Virus record (IMG/VR): IMGVR_UViG_3300025282_000321
Span: 1 to 20,794 of that record
Direction: 5' to 3' (one strand)
DNA: 20,794 bases
Source of the DNA: a virus
In this document: piece after piece, positions 1 to 6,917 of the stretch
Layout: each line of letters starts with the position of its first letter
Numbering within the stretch: the first letter of the stretch is position 1
Notes under the pieces: model-generated
Databases searched by the model: none
Told to the model about the DNA's origin: nothing
What the model saw: only the letters and a program-made list of their open reading frames with translations
Program-made: the position numbers and the translations under genes

Positions 1-384
1 CCTGTTAAAATTCCTAATGATGCAATTATTACAAGGGTTGTTGCTGTCACAAAAACACTCAGTAATTTAAATACTGCACTATACAATATTCAAATATCTG
101 CTACAAGTGCAACGGCTGCTGATAGCGCGATATCATCAGGAACAGAGCTTCTTGGTGCAGGCGGATCAGGAACGGCCGATTCAAATGGCGGTTCTGCTGC
201 GGATATCATAATGTCCAATGCAGGAAACAGCGGAGTTGTGAATAAAGTTTGGTATAATAACACTATAGTCAAAACGACATACGATGCGTATGTTTATGTT
301 TGCAATGCCGGTACTGGTAACGGTACAACTGACCCATCGGTAGGAACAATGACAATTATTATTGAATATTATGGAATAGATTGA
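1..384 (+). CDS. Tail fibre-like protein, C-terminal fragment (5' end outside window)
   Basis: Frame 1 is open from the first base and ends at TGA 382-384, giving 127 codons of the C-terminal part of a protein whose start lies upstream. The visible part is nearly the same as the last ~125 residues of the gene ending at 4826, at both protein and DNA level. It includes 'DAIITRVVA', 'ISSGTELLGAGGSGTADSNG', 'YDAYVYVCNAGTGNGTT' and the shared end 'IIIEYYGID'. Such Gly/Thr/Ser-rich C-termini are typical of phage fibre or adhesin subunits, and this end is probably the trimeric tip or distal domain (inference). No enzyme motif is seen. Relative to its paralogue it carries a net 9-bp insertion around position 220-240. 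Confidence 0.8.
   Translation, partial: PVKIPNDAIITRVVAVTKTLSNLNTALYNIQISATSATAADSAISSGTELLGAGGSGTADSNGGSAADIIMSNAGNSGVVNKVWYNNTIVKTTYDAYVYVCNAGTGNGTTDPSVGTMTIIIEYYGID
1..384 (+). repeat. Fibre C-terminal duplication, copy 1
   Basis: Direct long repeat with 4452-4826. The first 44 bases are identical to 4452-4495, and 148-197 is identical over 50 bases to 4599-4648. The similarity stops at the stop codons and the downstream spacers differ. The left edge lies at or beyond the window start. Confidence 0.9.
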
Positions 385-452
385 TAAACTTGAGATGACC
401 CCCATTGACAGTCCGGAAAAATAATATTATTTTATCTATTAAAAAATAAATT

Positions 453-463
453 TACTATTTATA
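453..463 (+). promoter_or_regulatory. TACTATTTATA motif upstream of fibre gene 513
   Basis: Intergenic TACTATTTATA, 49 bases before the ATG at 513. The same 11-mer recurs at 9980-9990 and 14364-14374, and as TACTATTTATT at 17801-17811, each time in a gap just upstream of a structural gene. A role as late promoter or RNA processing site is inferred. Its reverse complement contains the T4 late -10 element TATAAATA, but in that reading it would point away from the gene. Confidence 0.4.
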
Positions 464-512
464 TTTGTAGAAGTGCATAATTTAATTATGATTACAAAGA
501 GAGGTGATTCAA

Positions 513-1307
513 ATGGCAGGTGATGGCACTGGTTTTATGGCTAACAATTCAGCGCTTTACGTAACAGGCGCCTGTGCGCTTTCACAAAGCGCTTATCTTA
601 GCTGGGGCGGCGGTCTTAATGCTAGCACAGCTGTTGGCTTTACGCAAAACAAAAACGGAACGTTACTTTTTAAAGACCATGCTAGCGGAAGCTGGACAGA
701 GCTTGGGAATTCTCGTGATCTTACGGCTGTCCATAATGCGCATTTGGTGTTAACCGACGACGATGTGGTACATGGAATAACAAATGTGGCCCAGACCAAT
801 GCTTATGGTGACATTGGCCCGATACACCAAACTCAGGGCGGCCTACTGATTAACGGGATATCAGATCAGGAAAGTGCAGCTGCTCGTTCACTAGCTTTGA
901 GAGGCATTTCTAACGATACCCACACAGATACGGTTGCAACCGTTGAAATCATTGGAGCAAAAAGAAGTGGAACAACAGTTCAAGCCTTAGCTTCTGCTGA
1001 AACTGTTTTGGAGGTTGCAAACCATACCACCGAACTGTTGACCGTGCTTGGTTCCGGTAACGTCGGTATTGGAACGACAACTCCAGCTGCCTTGCTAGAT
1101 GTTGCTGGAAGTGTTTTTCCAAGCGCTGATGATACACATGATTTAGGATCTGCTTCAAAGCGTTGGGCTAATGTATATGCTGGAGACCTTCATCTTAAAA
1201 ATGATAGAGGAGATTGGACAATTGTTGAGGAAGAGAACTATTTATGTGTAGTGAACAATAAGACACAAAAGAGATATAAAATGATGTTAGAGGAGGTCGA
1301 AGACTAA
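513..1307 (+). CDS. Tail fibre/adhesin-like protein with shared C-terminal module
   Basis: 264 aa starting at ATG 513, preceded by GAGAGGTG at 499-506. An in-frame GTG at 504 lies inside that ribosome binding site and is less likely. The N-terminal part (residues ~1-170) is a Gly/Ala/Ser/Thr-rich beta-type sequence with no recognised enzyme motif. Around residues 180-196 is 'GNVGIGTTTPAALLDVAG', a phrase common in phage fibre proteins of the S74-chaperone lineage. It is followed by 'DLGSASKRWANVYAGDL', and then, instead of a peptidase S74 chaperone domain, a ~45-residue end with 'GDWTIVEEENYLCVVNN' and 'TQKRYKMMLEE'. This end is repeated in the gene at 1584-3239. Its stop overlaps the next start (TAATG), so translation of the two is probably coupled. 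Likely a fibre or fibre-tip subunit; receptor unknown. Confidence 0.75.
   Translation: MAGDGTGFMANNSALYVTGACALSQSAYLSWGGGLNASTAVGFTQNKNGTLLFKDHASGSWTELGNSRDLTAVHNAHLVLTDDDVVHGITNVAQTNAYGDIGPIHQTQGGLLINGISDQESAAARSLALRGISNDTHTDTVATVEIIGAKRSGTTVQALASAETVLEVANHTTELLTVLGSGNVGIGTTTPAALLDVAGSVFPSADDTHDLGSASKRWANVYAGDLHLKNDRGDWTIVEEENYLCVVNNKTQKRYKMMLEEVED
1139..1300 (+). repeat. Shared fibre C-terminal module, copy 1
   Basis: Encodes residues from 'DLGSASKRWANVYAGDL' to 'RYKMMLEE'. The counterpart is 3074-3232, 'NLGSSSKRWANVYTGDL' to 'RYKMMLEE'. DNA similarity is high, especially over the last ~90 bases, so the module appears to have been copied or exchanged between adjacent fibre genes. Confidence 0.85.
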
Positions 1308-1555
1308 TGGCCGTGTTTACTACTTCAATAACTGGCTCGACCGGCACCGGAGTTGTACAGTTTTCTGGTTCAATGAAAACAGCTGGATTTTTATCAAGCA
1401 TGGGCTATGGAAATGCATCAAAAATAAACAAGCCAACGACAGTTCCAGAGTTTTATAATTCTGTTTTATTTGGACCAATAAGAATTATACACACTGGGTC
1501 ATTGACAATTGGTAGCGGATCGGTTGTGAAAATTAAGGACATTGAGGATCTATAA
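1307..1555 (+). CDS. Small fibre-associated structural protein
   Basis: 82 aa; ATG 1307 overlaps the previous stop in TAATG, and GAGGAGG about 10 bases upstream (inside the previous gene) can serve as ribosome binding site. The N-terminal half is Ser/Gly/Thr-rich ('GSTGTGVVQFSGSM'). The C-terminal part reads 'VLFGPIRIIHTGSLTIGSGS' followed by 'VVKIKDIEDL', an alternating beta pattern of the kind that ends small trimeric phage fibre components. No Cys and no membrane segment. Its place between two larger fibre genes and the tight coupling suggest it is made together with the upstream protein, perhaps as a tip or accessory subunit. Exact role unknown. Confidence 0.7.
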   Translation: MAVFTTSITGSTGTGVVQFSGSMKTAGFLSSMGYGNASKINKPTTVPEFYNSVLFGPIRIIHTGSLTIGSGSVVKIKDIEDL

Positions 1556-1583
1556 ATCTAATTAATAAGAGGAATTAATAAAT

Positions 1584-3239
1584 ATGAGCAAGCTATATGT
1601 AGATACAATTTACCCAAACTCCGGAGAACTTGTCGAACTTTCTGGAAATTTACACGTTTCTGGAACGTTGAACGCTTATGAGTTTAAAACAATTGTACAT
1701 GACTCAACTACATATCGAGGGGATACGTCTTTTGGCAACAGTGTTGACGATGTTAGTACTTTTTCAAGTCAGGTAACTGCTTCATATGGCGCCACAATTG
1801 CTTCCGGCAAAAAACTTAAAATTGGTGCCGACCAAGAATATTTGAAGGGAGACGGCACAGACATTCATTTTGGCCTTGGATCCGGCGGCGACATTAATAT
1901 TCCTGCAAGCATTGGTCTTACATTTGGCGATGATGGTGAAAAGATTGAAGGTGACGGCACAAACTTAGCAATTGCATCTTCTGCAGAACTTGATCTTACA
2001 GCAGGTTCAACTGTTGATATCAATGCCACAACCACTGTAACAGTTGACGGAACTGGAATCTCTATTGATGGCACTGATGATTCAAATTTCACTGTTGCTG
2101 GTTCAAATAAAGATCTTACTATAAGCGTATCTGGAGGTTCTACACAAACGCTCACTGTTAGCTCCGCAGGTACAGGCACGAATGCTATTGATATTAATGC
2201 CACTGCAGGTGGTGTTGATGTTGATGCGAATGGAGCAATTAGTCTTGATTCCGCAGCCGGTTCTATTGATATTAATGTTGTTGATGGACAGACGGTCAAT
2301 GTAGGTTTAAATGGCGCTGTAGAAACAATATGGTCGCCACATGGAACTGCTGGAAGTGAACTATGGTCGACGATTAACACTGCAGGCACCACAGATGGCA
2401 CAGATGCTGCTGGTGCAATTTTATTGAGTACTGTTGCTGGCGGCATTGGTCTTGCCTGGGCAGATACTAAAGATTTATGGGCAGAGGGCGGCCAATTTGT
2501 CGTAACTGCCAATCATGACACGGCTGGAGCTATTAAGCTTCATGCTGATGCGGGAACGTCACAAACAATCCTTATACAGAACGATGCAGGTACAGGCGCT
2601 GGTGCTGTAAATATTGCAGCAGACGCTGGTGGCATTGCTTTGGACGCTGGCTTAGACATTGTTCTTGATGCCGATGGTGGCGATATTTTCTTTAAAGCTG
2701 GTGGGGCGACTTCAGGATCTCTCAATTTCAATACTGCCAATAAGTTTACATTATCTTCAAGTTCTCCTAGTAATGATTTTTATTTGATGTCCGGACGAGA
2801 TATGGTTCTTGATGCCGATGGCGGCCAAGTTCATATTAAAGATGCCGATGCTAGCCACTTTTTACTTGATTGCGATAATACAAAATTTGTAATTTATGAC
2901 GATCAAGACACGGGCGATTTATTTTCAATTACAGTTGCCCAACATGGCGCCACGACAATAACCACTGTCGACGATGATGCAACAGCAGCAGATTTAACAT
3001 TTACAATTGATGGAGATATTATCTTCAATCCCGCTGGTGGAGATATATTACCTAACGCCGATGGTACTACAAATCTTGGTTCTTCTTCAAAACGTTGGGC
3101 AAATGTATATACTGGCGACCTTCACCTTAAAAACAATAAAGGTGATTGGACGATTCTTGAGGAAGAAAACTATTTATGTGTAGTAAATAATAAGACACAG
3201 AAGAGATATAAAATGATGTTAGAAGAGATAGGAGAATAA
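1584..3239 (+). CDS. Large repetitive tail fibre-like protein
   Basis: 551 aa starting at ATG 1584 behind AAGAGGA. The N-terminus ('MSKLYVDTIYPNSGELVELS') leads into a long low-complexity beta region rich in D, G, A, T and I. Loosely repeated phrases include 'IDINATAGGVDVDANG', 'AGSIDINVVDG', and 'VLDADGG' twice ('IVLDADGGD' and 'MVLDADGGQ'). This looks like a repetitive fibre shaft, probably trimeric (inference). The last ~60 residues are the 'NLGSSSKRWANVYTGDL'...'RYKMMLEE' module also found in the gene ending at 1307. No catalytic motif is seen. It ends 3 bases before the next start, with GGAG of the next gene's ribosome binding site inside its last codons. A large minus-strand open frame over 1865-2512 is an artefact of its biased codons. 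Confidence 0.75.
   Translation: MSKLYVDTIYPNSGELVELSGNLHVSGTLNAYEFKTIVHDSTTYRGDTSFGNSVDDVSTFSSQVTASYGATIASGKKLKIGADQEYLKGDGTDIHFGLGSGGDINIPASIGLTFGDDGEKIEGDGTNLAIASSAELDLTAGSTVDINATTTVTVDGTGISIDGTDDSNFTVAGSNKDLTISVSGGSTQTLTVSSAGTGTNAIDINATAGGVDVDANGAISLDSAAGSIDINVVDGQTVNVGLNGAVETIWSPHGTAGSELWSTINTAGTTDGTDAAGAILLSTVAGGIGLAWADTKDLWAEGGQFVVTANHDTAGAIKLHADAGTSQTILIQNDAGTGAGAVNIAADAGGIALDAGLDIVLDADGGDIFFKAGGATSGSLNFNTANKFTLSSSSPSNDFYLMSGRDMVLDADGGQVHIKDADASHFLLDCDNTKFVIYDDQDTGDLFSITVAQHGATTITTVDDDATAADLTFTIDGDIIFNPAGGDILPNADGTTNLGSSSKRWANVYTGDLHLKNNKGDWTILEEENYLCVVNNKTQKRYKMMLEEIGE
3074..3232 (+). repeat. Shared fibre C-terminal module, copy 2
   Basis: Partner of 1139-1300. Both copies end genes, and neither is followed by a peptidase S74-type domain. 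Coding identity is strongest from 'EEENYLCVVNNKTQKRYKMM' onward. Confidence 0.85.
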
Positions 3240-3242
3240 AAG

Positions 3243-4826
3243 ATGCCGCAATATACAGATAGGATTTTTGTTACTGGTTCGGGAACCACTTTTAATGTTT
3301 CTGGATCTTCAGCGTTGGGCGATGCAGCCGCCGACGTGGTAACCGTAACTGGCCAATTAACAGCTTCACAAGGTGGTGTTTTTACTCTTCATGTAGAATG
3401 CGATGATACTCTTAACGTTGATGGAGCAGCTACTTTTGGTGGCAACGTAACTCTTGGTAATGCCGCTGCTGATGCTGTAACTGTAACTGGCCAATTAACA
3501 GCGTCTCAGGGCGCCCTCTTTAGTGTCGCGCCGCGAGTTGCCGATGACATAAAACTTTACTTTGGCACCGGTCAGGATGCTTCAATCTCATATGATGAGA
3601 CCGCATCGGATAAGTTGATTATTTCAGGCGCCGCAGGCGGCACAATGTTTCAAATTCCTGACAATTCCGGTGAAGCATTTGAGTTCAGAGAAACTGACAC
3701 CATTTATATGACAGTTTCCTCTGTCGATGGTCAGGAAGCTGTAAGTTTTAGCAAACGACTAGTAATGCTGGATGACACAGCAATAGCTCTTGGTACCGGG
3801 CAAGACGCCACTATCGAATATGATGAAAATGGAACCGATGAACTTCGTTTTGCAGGTGCGGCAGCGACCTTTGAACAGGCTGTTACTTTTGATGCCAATG
3901 TAACTCTTGGTGATGCAGCTGCCGATGTCATAACTTCAACTGGTCAATTCACCGCCTCACAGGGTGCCAAATTTAGTAATGATGTCTTTCTCGCAGCTGA
4001 TGATGTAAAACTGTACTTTGGAACTGGTAACGACAGCAATATTATGTATGGCAATTCAGGTGGCGGAAATGAATTTACTCTTACCGTCGGCGCCGATGGT
4101 GGCGGAATTCAAATGCCAGACAACGATGGTGCCGCATTTGAAATTAGAGAAGCTGGTAATACGTATATGAGATTTAATACTGGTGATAGTTATGCGGATG
4201 TAAGATGTCCCAAGCCGTTTGGAGTAATGGACAATATAACGTTAAATATAGGCACACCAGCCGCGAGTGGCGTCCCAGGCACATTGGAATACGATGCAGA
4301 TGGGACACAAGAGCTTGTTATTTCTCCACCCCCAAATGGAATGTCTGTCGGCTCAGGCTTTCATAGAATTGCGGTAGATTTATCTATTACTAAAGCAGAC
4401 AGTGGCGATAATGATGTTGCCAATCAATTATTTATGATTGATGGATCGACTCCTGTTAAAATTCCTAATGATGCAATTATTACAAGGGTTGTTGCCATCC
4501 CAAAAGCTCTTTCTAATTTAGGTACCGCACTATATAATGTTCAAATATCTGCTACAAGTGCAACGGCCGCTGACAGCGCGATATCATCAGGAACAGAACT
4601 TCTTGGTGCAGGCGGATCAGGAACGGCCGATTCAAATGGCGGTTCTGCATCGGATATCACAATGTCTAGTGGCGGGGTTTTGAAAAAAGTTTGGTATAAT
4701 ACCACTGTTGTTAAAACGACATATGATGCATATGTTTATGTTTGTAATGCGGGTACTGGTAATGGCACAACTGATCCGGCAACGGGAACCCTGACAATTA
4801 TTATTGAATATTATGGAATAGATTGA
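3243..4826 (+). CDS. Tail fibre-like protein with internal repeats and duplicated C-terminus
   Basis: 527 aa starting at ATG 3243; AGGAG lies 8 bases upstream, in the end of the previous gene. Two repeat families are visible. One is 'LGDAAADVVTVTGQLTASQG' at residues ~25-44, with close copies at ~71-90 and ~222-241. The other is 'DIKLYFGTGQDASISYD' at ~102, with relatives at ~180 ('ALGTGQDATIEYDE') and ~254 ('DVKLYFGTGNDSNIMY'). Each long copy is followed by a segment containing 'QIPDNSGEAFEFRE' or 'QMPDNDGAAFEIRE'. This modular build fits a beta-structured fibre shaft. From residue ~404 the protein is nearly identical to the fragment at 1-384, so two fibre genes share this end. No enzyme signature. 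Probably a distal fibre or adhesin subunit. Confidence 0.77.
   Translation: MPQYTDRIFVTGSGTTFNVSGSSALGDAAADVVTVTGQLTASQGGVFTLHVECDDTLNVDGAATFGGNVTLGNAAADAVTVTGQLTASQGALFSVAPRVADDIKLYFGTGQDASISYDETASDKLIISGAAGGTMFQIPDNSGEAFEFRETDTIYMTVSSVDGQEAVSFSKRLVMLDDTAIALGTGQDATIEYDENGTDELRFAGAAATFEQAVTFDANVTLGDAAADVITSTGQFTASQGAKFSNDVFLAADDVKLYFGTGNDSNIMYGNSGGGNEFTLTVGADGGGIQMPDNDGAAFEIREAGNTYMRFNTGDSYADVRCPKPFGVMDNITLNIGTPAASGVPGTLEYDADGTQELVISPPPNGMSVGSGFHRIAVDLSITKADSGDNDVANQLFMIDGSTPVKIPNDAIITRVVAIPKALSNLGTALYNVQISATSATAADSAISSGTELLGAGGSGTADSNGGSASDITMSSGGVLKKVWYNTTVVKTTYDAYVYVCNAGTGNGTTDPATGTLTIIIEYYGID
3315..3965 (+). repeat. Three-copy 20-residue coding repeat in fibre gene
   Basis: Units at 3315-3374, 3453-3512 and 3906-3965 encode 'LGDAAADVVTVTGQLTASQG', 'LGNAAADAVTVTGQLTASQG' and 'LGDAAADVITSTGQFTASQG'. 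The spacing is uneven, and the first two units are much closer together than the third. Confidence 0.85.
4452..4826 (+). repeat. Fibre C-terminal duplication, copy 2
   Basis: Partner of 1-384. It contains exact matches of 44 and 50 bases and many shared codons between them. Differences cluster around 4496-4520 and 4647-4690. Confidence 0.9.
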
Positions 4827-4943
4827 TAAGATATAGTCGATAACATTAATTCTTAGATATAGATATGCAGACCTGGTTTTTTCTTTTCATACAAACTAAA
4901 AACAATATTAAAATCTAATTATCTTAAACAAGAGGGTTTAAGT

Positions 4944-5570
4944 ATGTCCCACGGAAGAAGACGACGAGGTACTAGAGGTATATGGTTACCCCCAGGAGGA
5001 GTTTCACCGGCTTATTATACGCCTGCCGCAGGTGATTCTATTACTCTTGGAAGTTCAGGGTCCTTTGTGCGAGTTTCTGGTAGTCTTGAAGTTAGTGGAA
5101 GTTCGTTTGTTAAAGCTGATTATCATACAACAACATTTGAAAACCAATTAAGTGATGGCGAAGCGGCCACTGGTGATATACTTTATTACGGACCTAGTGC
5201 AGACACTACTTTGACAAAGAGTCGGTTATACTATTTAAAATCAGATGGTGTTTGGACAGAGACTGATGCAGATGCTGCAGCTACTGCAAAATCATTAATT
5301 GCAATTGCACTGGGAACGTCTGCAAGGGCAGATGGCATGTTGTTGCGCGGTTTTATTAAAATGCCATCAACCGAAGTACTAAACGTTCCGGGTTCAGGTG
5401 CATCAGACGGTTTACCTGTTTATATTTCTACAACTGCTGGCCATTTAGATTTTACGGCGCCTTCTGGAACTGGCGATATTGTAAGAGTTGTCGGCTATTG
5501 CATTGATGATGATAGTAGTGATATATTACTTCTTTTTAGACCTGATAATACGTGGGTAGAAATAGCATAA
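4944..5570 (+). CDS. Fibre/adhesin-like virion protein with basic N-terminus
   Basis: 208 aa; ATG 4944 follows AAGAGGG. The first residues are strongly basic ('MSHGRRRRGTRGIW'). Residues ~30-60 are a short Ser/Gly beta segment ('SITLGSSGSFVRVSGSLEVS'). The C-terminal half has 'LIAIALGTSARADGMLLRGF' and ends with 'GDIVRVVGYCIDDDSSDILL' then 'FRPDNTWVEIA', a compact beta-rich end seen in other marine phage fibre proteins (from memory, not searched). No membrane segment or protease motif. The 117-base gap before it (4827-4943) contains only a T-rich run near 4879 and no convincing hairpin. Probably a fibre tip or receptor-binding accessory protein; unproven. Confidence 0.7.
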   Translation: MSHGRRRRGTRGIWLPPGGVSPAYYTPAAGDSITLGSSGSFVRVSGSLEVSGSSFVKADYHTTTFENQLSDGEAATGDILYYGPSADTTLTKSRLYYLKSDGVWTETDADAAATAKSLIAIALGTSARADGMLLRGFIKMPSTEVLNVPGSGASDGLPVYISTTAGHLDFTAPSGTGDIVRVVGYCIDDDSSDILLLFRPDNTWVEIA

Positions 5571-5591
5571 AAATATTTAAGGAAGTATATA

Positions 5592-6839
5592 ATGCCATTA
5601 ACTAAATATGTTTCAGTTACTTTTACTGGCGGCTCTAATGATGGGTCTACCTCGAATCCTTATACCACAATTGAAGCTGCCCGTTCAGATATAAATGATA
5701 ATCTCTCAGACGTTGGCCCTCATTATATTATTTTAAGTGAAAGCTCAGGCGCCCAAACAGTATATTCTGCAAGTTATGGGATGCCTTCTGGCTTTGAACA
5801 AGAATTGTGGGTTGACAGCTATGATAACGGAGTTATTGTTTCTGGAGCGCATGGGCAAGATATAATAGTTGATGGTAATGGCGCCACAGATAAAAGCGCT
5901 TTTGAGTTATATGGTTCTGGTTCTGGCATACATAATTTAACAATCAGAGATATTGGCACACACTCACTTGCTGGCGCTGGAGCAATTGTTGGCAACAAGA
6001 GGCCTTACGATATTAGAGGAGTTACGATTACATCTTCTTTTTGTGGCGGTATCACTGGCCTAGGCGATTATAGTAGCACGGATGCTTGGACTATAGTTGA
6101 TAGTTGTCGAATACATGTAGGTATCGGATCCGGAGGACAACTTCCATATGGTATTAGTTTCAAGGACGATTCCAGAAATGCTTTAATAAACAATTGTTTA
6201 ATTATCTTTAGTGGAACAACCTCTCATACTCCCACTAGAGCCATTTACGCTGCAGCAGGCGGAACTGATCGCGCAACTGCCAGTTTTTGCACTGTTATAG
6301 CGAGAGTCGCTGACACTAATCATACTGATGCCAATTTTGGAATTACAGCGCCTCGCGTAGAAAATTGCATCGTTAGTATGAGCCTTGATTCTGACACAAA
6401 TCTTAATTTTCCTTTTATTAGATCTGATACTGCCACAAATAATCTTTACGCTGGATTTCGAACTTCTATTGTTAGTAATGGTGTGCGCAGAGAATTTGAT
6501 GGCACGAGCGCTTCGTTTCACTCAACTGAATTGTCTTATCAGAATACAGATTCGTTGACGCTTTTTAATGATCCTGATTTAAGTTTTGTGGGCATACATG
6601 CAGACTGGACTCTTGCTAGCACCTCGCCCGCTCTCAATGTTGGAACCGCTTTAAGTTATTTTAATTTAACATCAGTTGATTTGAGCGGCACTACGCGCGC
6701 TGACCCACCTGATCTCGGCGCCTTCGAGTTTGTTTCTGTGGGATATGGTAACATAGTAATAGGCGTAGTAGCAGGCAGTTTAGGCAAAATAATAGATGTT
6801 GCAAGAGCAGATGTTTCAAAGGTCATTGGTGTCGAATGA
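5592..6839 (+). CDS. Right-handed beta-helix tailspike-like protein
   Basis: 415 aa starting at ATG 5592, with AAGGAAG upstream. The opening 'FTGGSNDGSTSNPYTTIEAA' is the usual first strand of pectate-lyase-like right-handed parallel beta-helices. Residues ~80-290 show the repeating short-strand pattern ('NGVIVSGAHGQDIIVDGNG', 'GIHNLTIRDIG', 'IRGVTITSSF', 'TIVDSCRIHV', 'RNALINNCLI', 'VENCIVSMSL'). Near residues 365-380, 'DLSGTTRADPPDLGAFEFV' is the common closing motif of such secreted or viral helices. The last ~30 residues ('GNIVIGVVAGSLGKIIDVA' and 'SKVIGVE') form a separate tail motif. Likely a tailspike or fibre that binds, and perhaps cleaves, host glycans. Catalytic residues cannot be assigned by eye. 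Confidence 0.75.
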   Translation: MPLTKYVSVTFTGGSNDGSTSNPYTTIEAARSDINDNLSDVGPHYIILSESSGAQTVYSASYGMPSGFEQELWVDSYDNGVIVSGAHGQDIIVDGNGATDKSAFELYGSGSGIHNLTIRDIGTHSLAGAGAIVGNKRPYDIRGVTITSSFCGGITGLGDYSSTDAWTIVDSCRIHVGIGSGGQLPYGISFKDDSRNALINNCLIIFSGTTSHTPTRAIYAAAGGTDRATASFCTVIARVADTNHTDANFGITAPRVENCIVSMSLDSDTNLNFPFIRSDTATNNLYAGFRTSIVSNGVRREFDGTSASFHSTELSYQNTDSLTLFNDPDLSFVGIHADWTLASTSPALNVGTALSYFNLTSVDLSGTTRADPPDLGAFEFVSVGYGNIVIGVVAGSLGKIIDVARADVSKVIGVE

Positions 6840-6917
6840 AAATTTCAAACAATATAGGGAATTTAAATATTTTAAAGACTACTTATTATGGAAAACTGTT
6901 TTAAAAGGAGTTTATAA

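Noticed and set aside
418-433. 16-bp perfect palindrome of A and T after the first fibre stop
   Set aside because: It has no loop or GC pairs and is expected by chance in such AT-rich sequence; too weak to call a terminator.
504-512. GTG 504 as start of the first complete fibre gene
   Set aside because: It lies within the GAGAGGTG ribosome binding site, whose spacing fits ATG 513.
1865-2512. Minus-strand open frame of 215 codons
   Set aside because: It lies wholly inside the repetitive fibre gene, has no ribosome binding site, and its Pro/Ser/Val/Ile bias is the complement of Gly/Asp/Ala/Thr codons.
4827-4943. T-rich run near 4879 as a terminator after the fibre gene
   Set aside because: No GC-containing inverted repeat precedes the T run.
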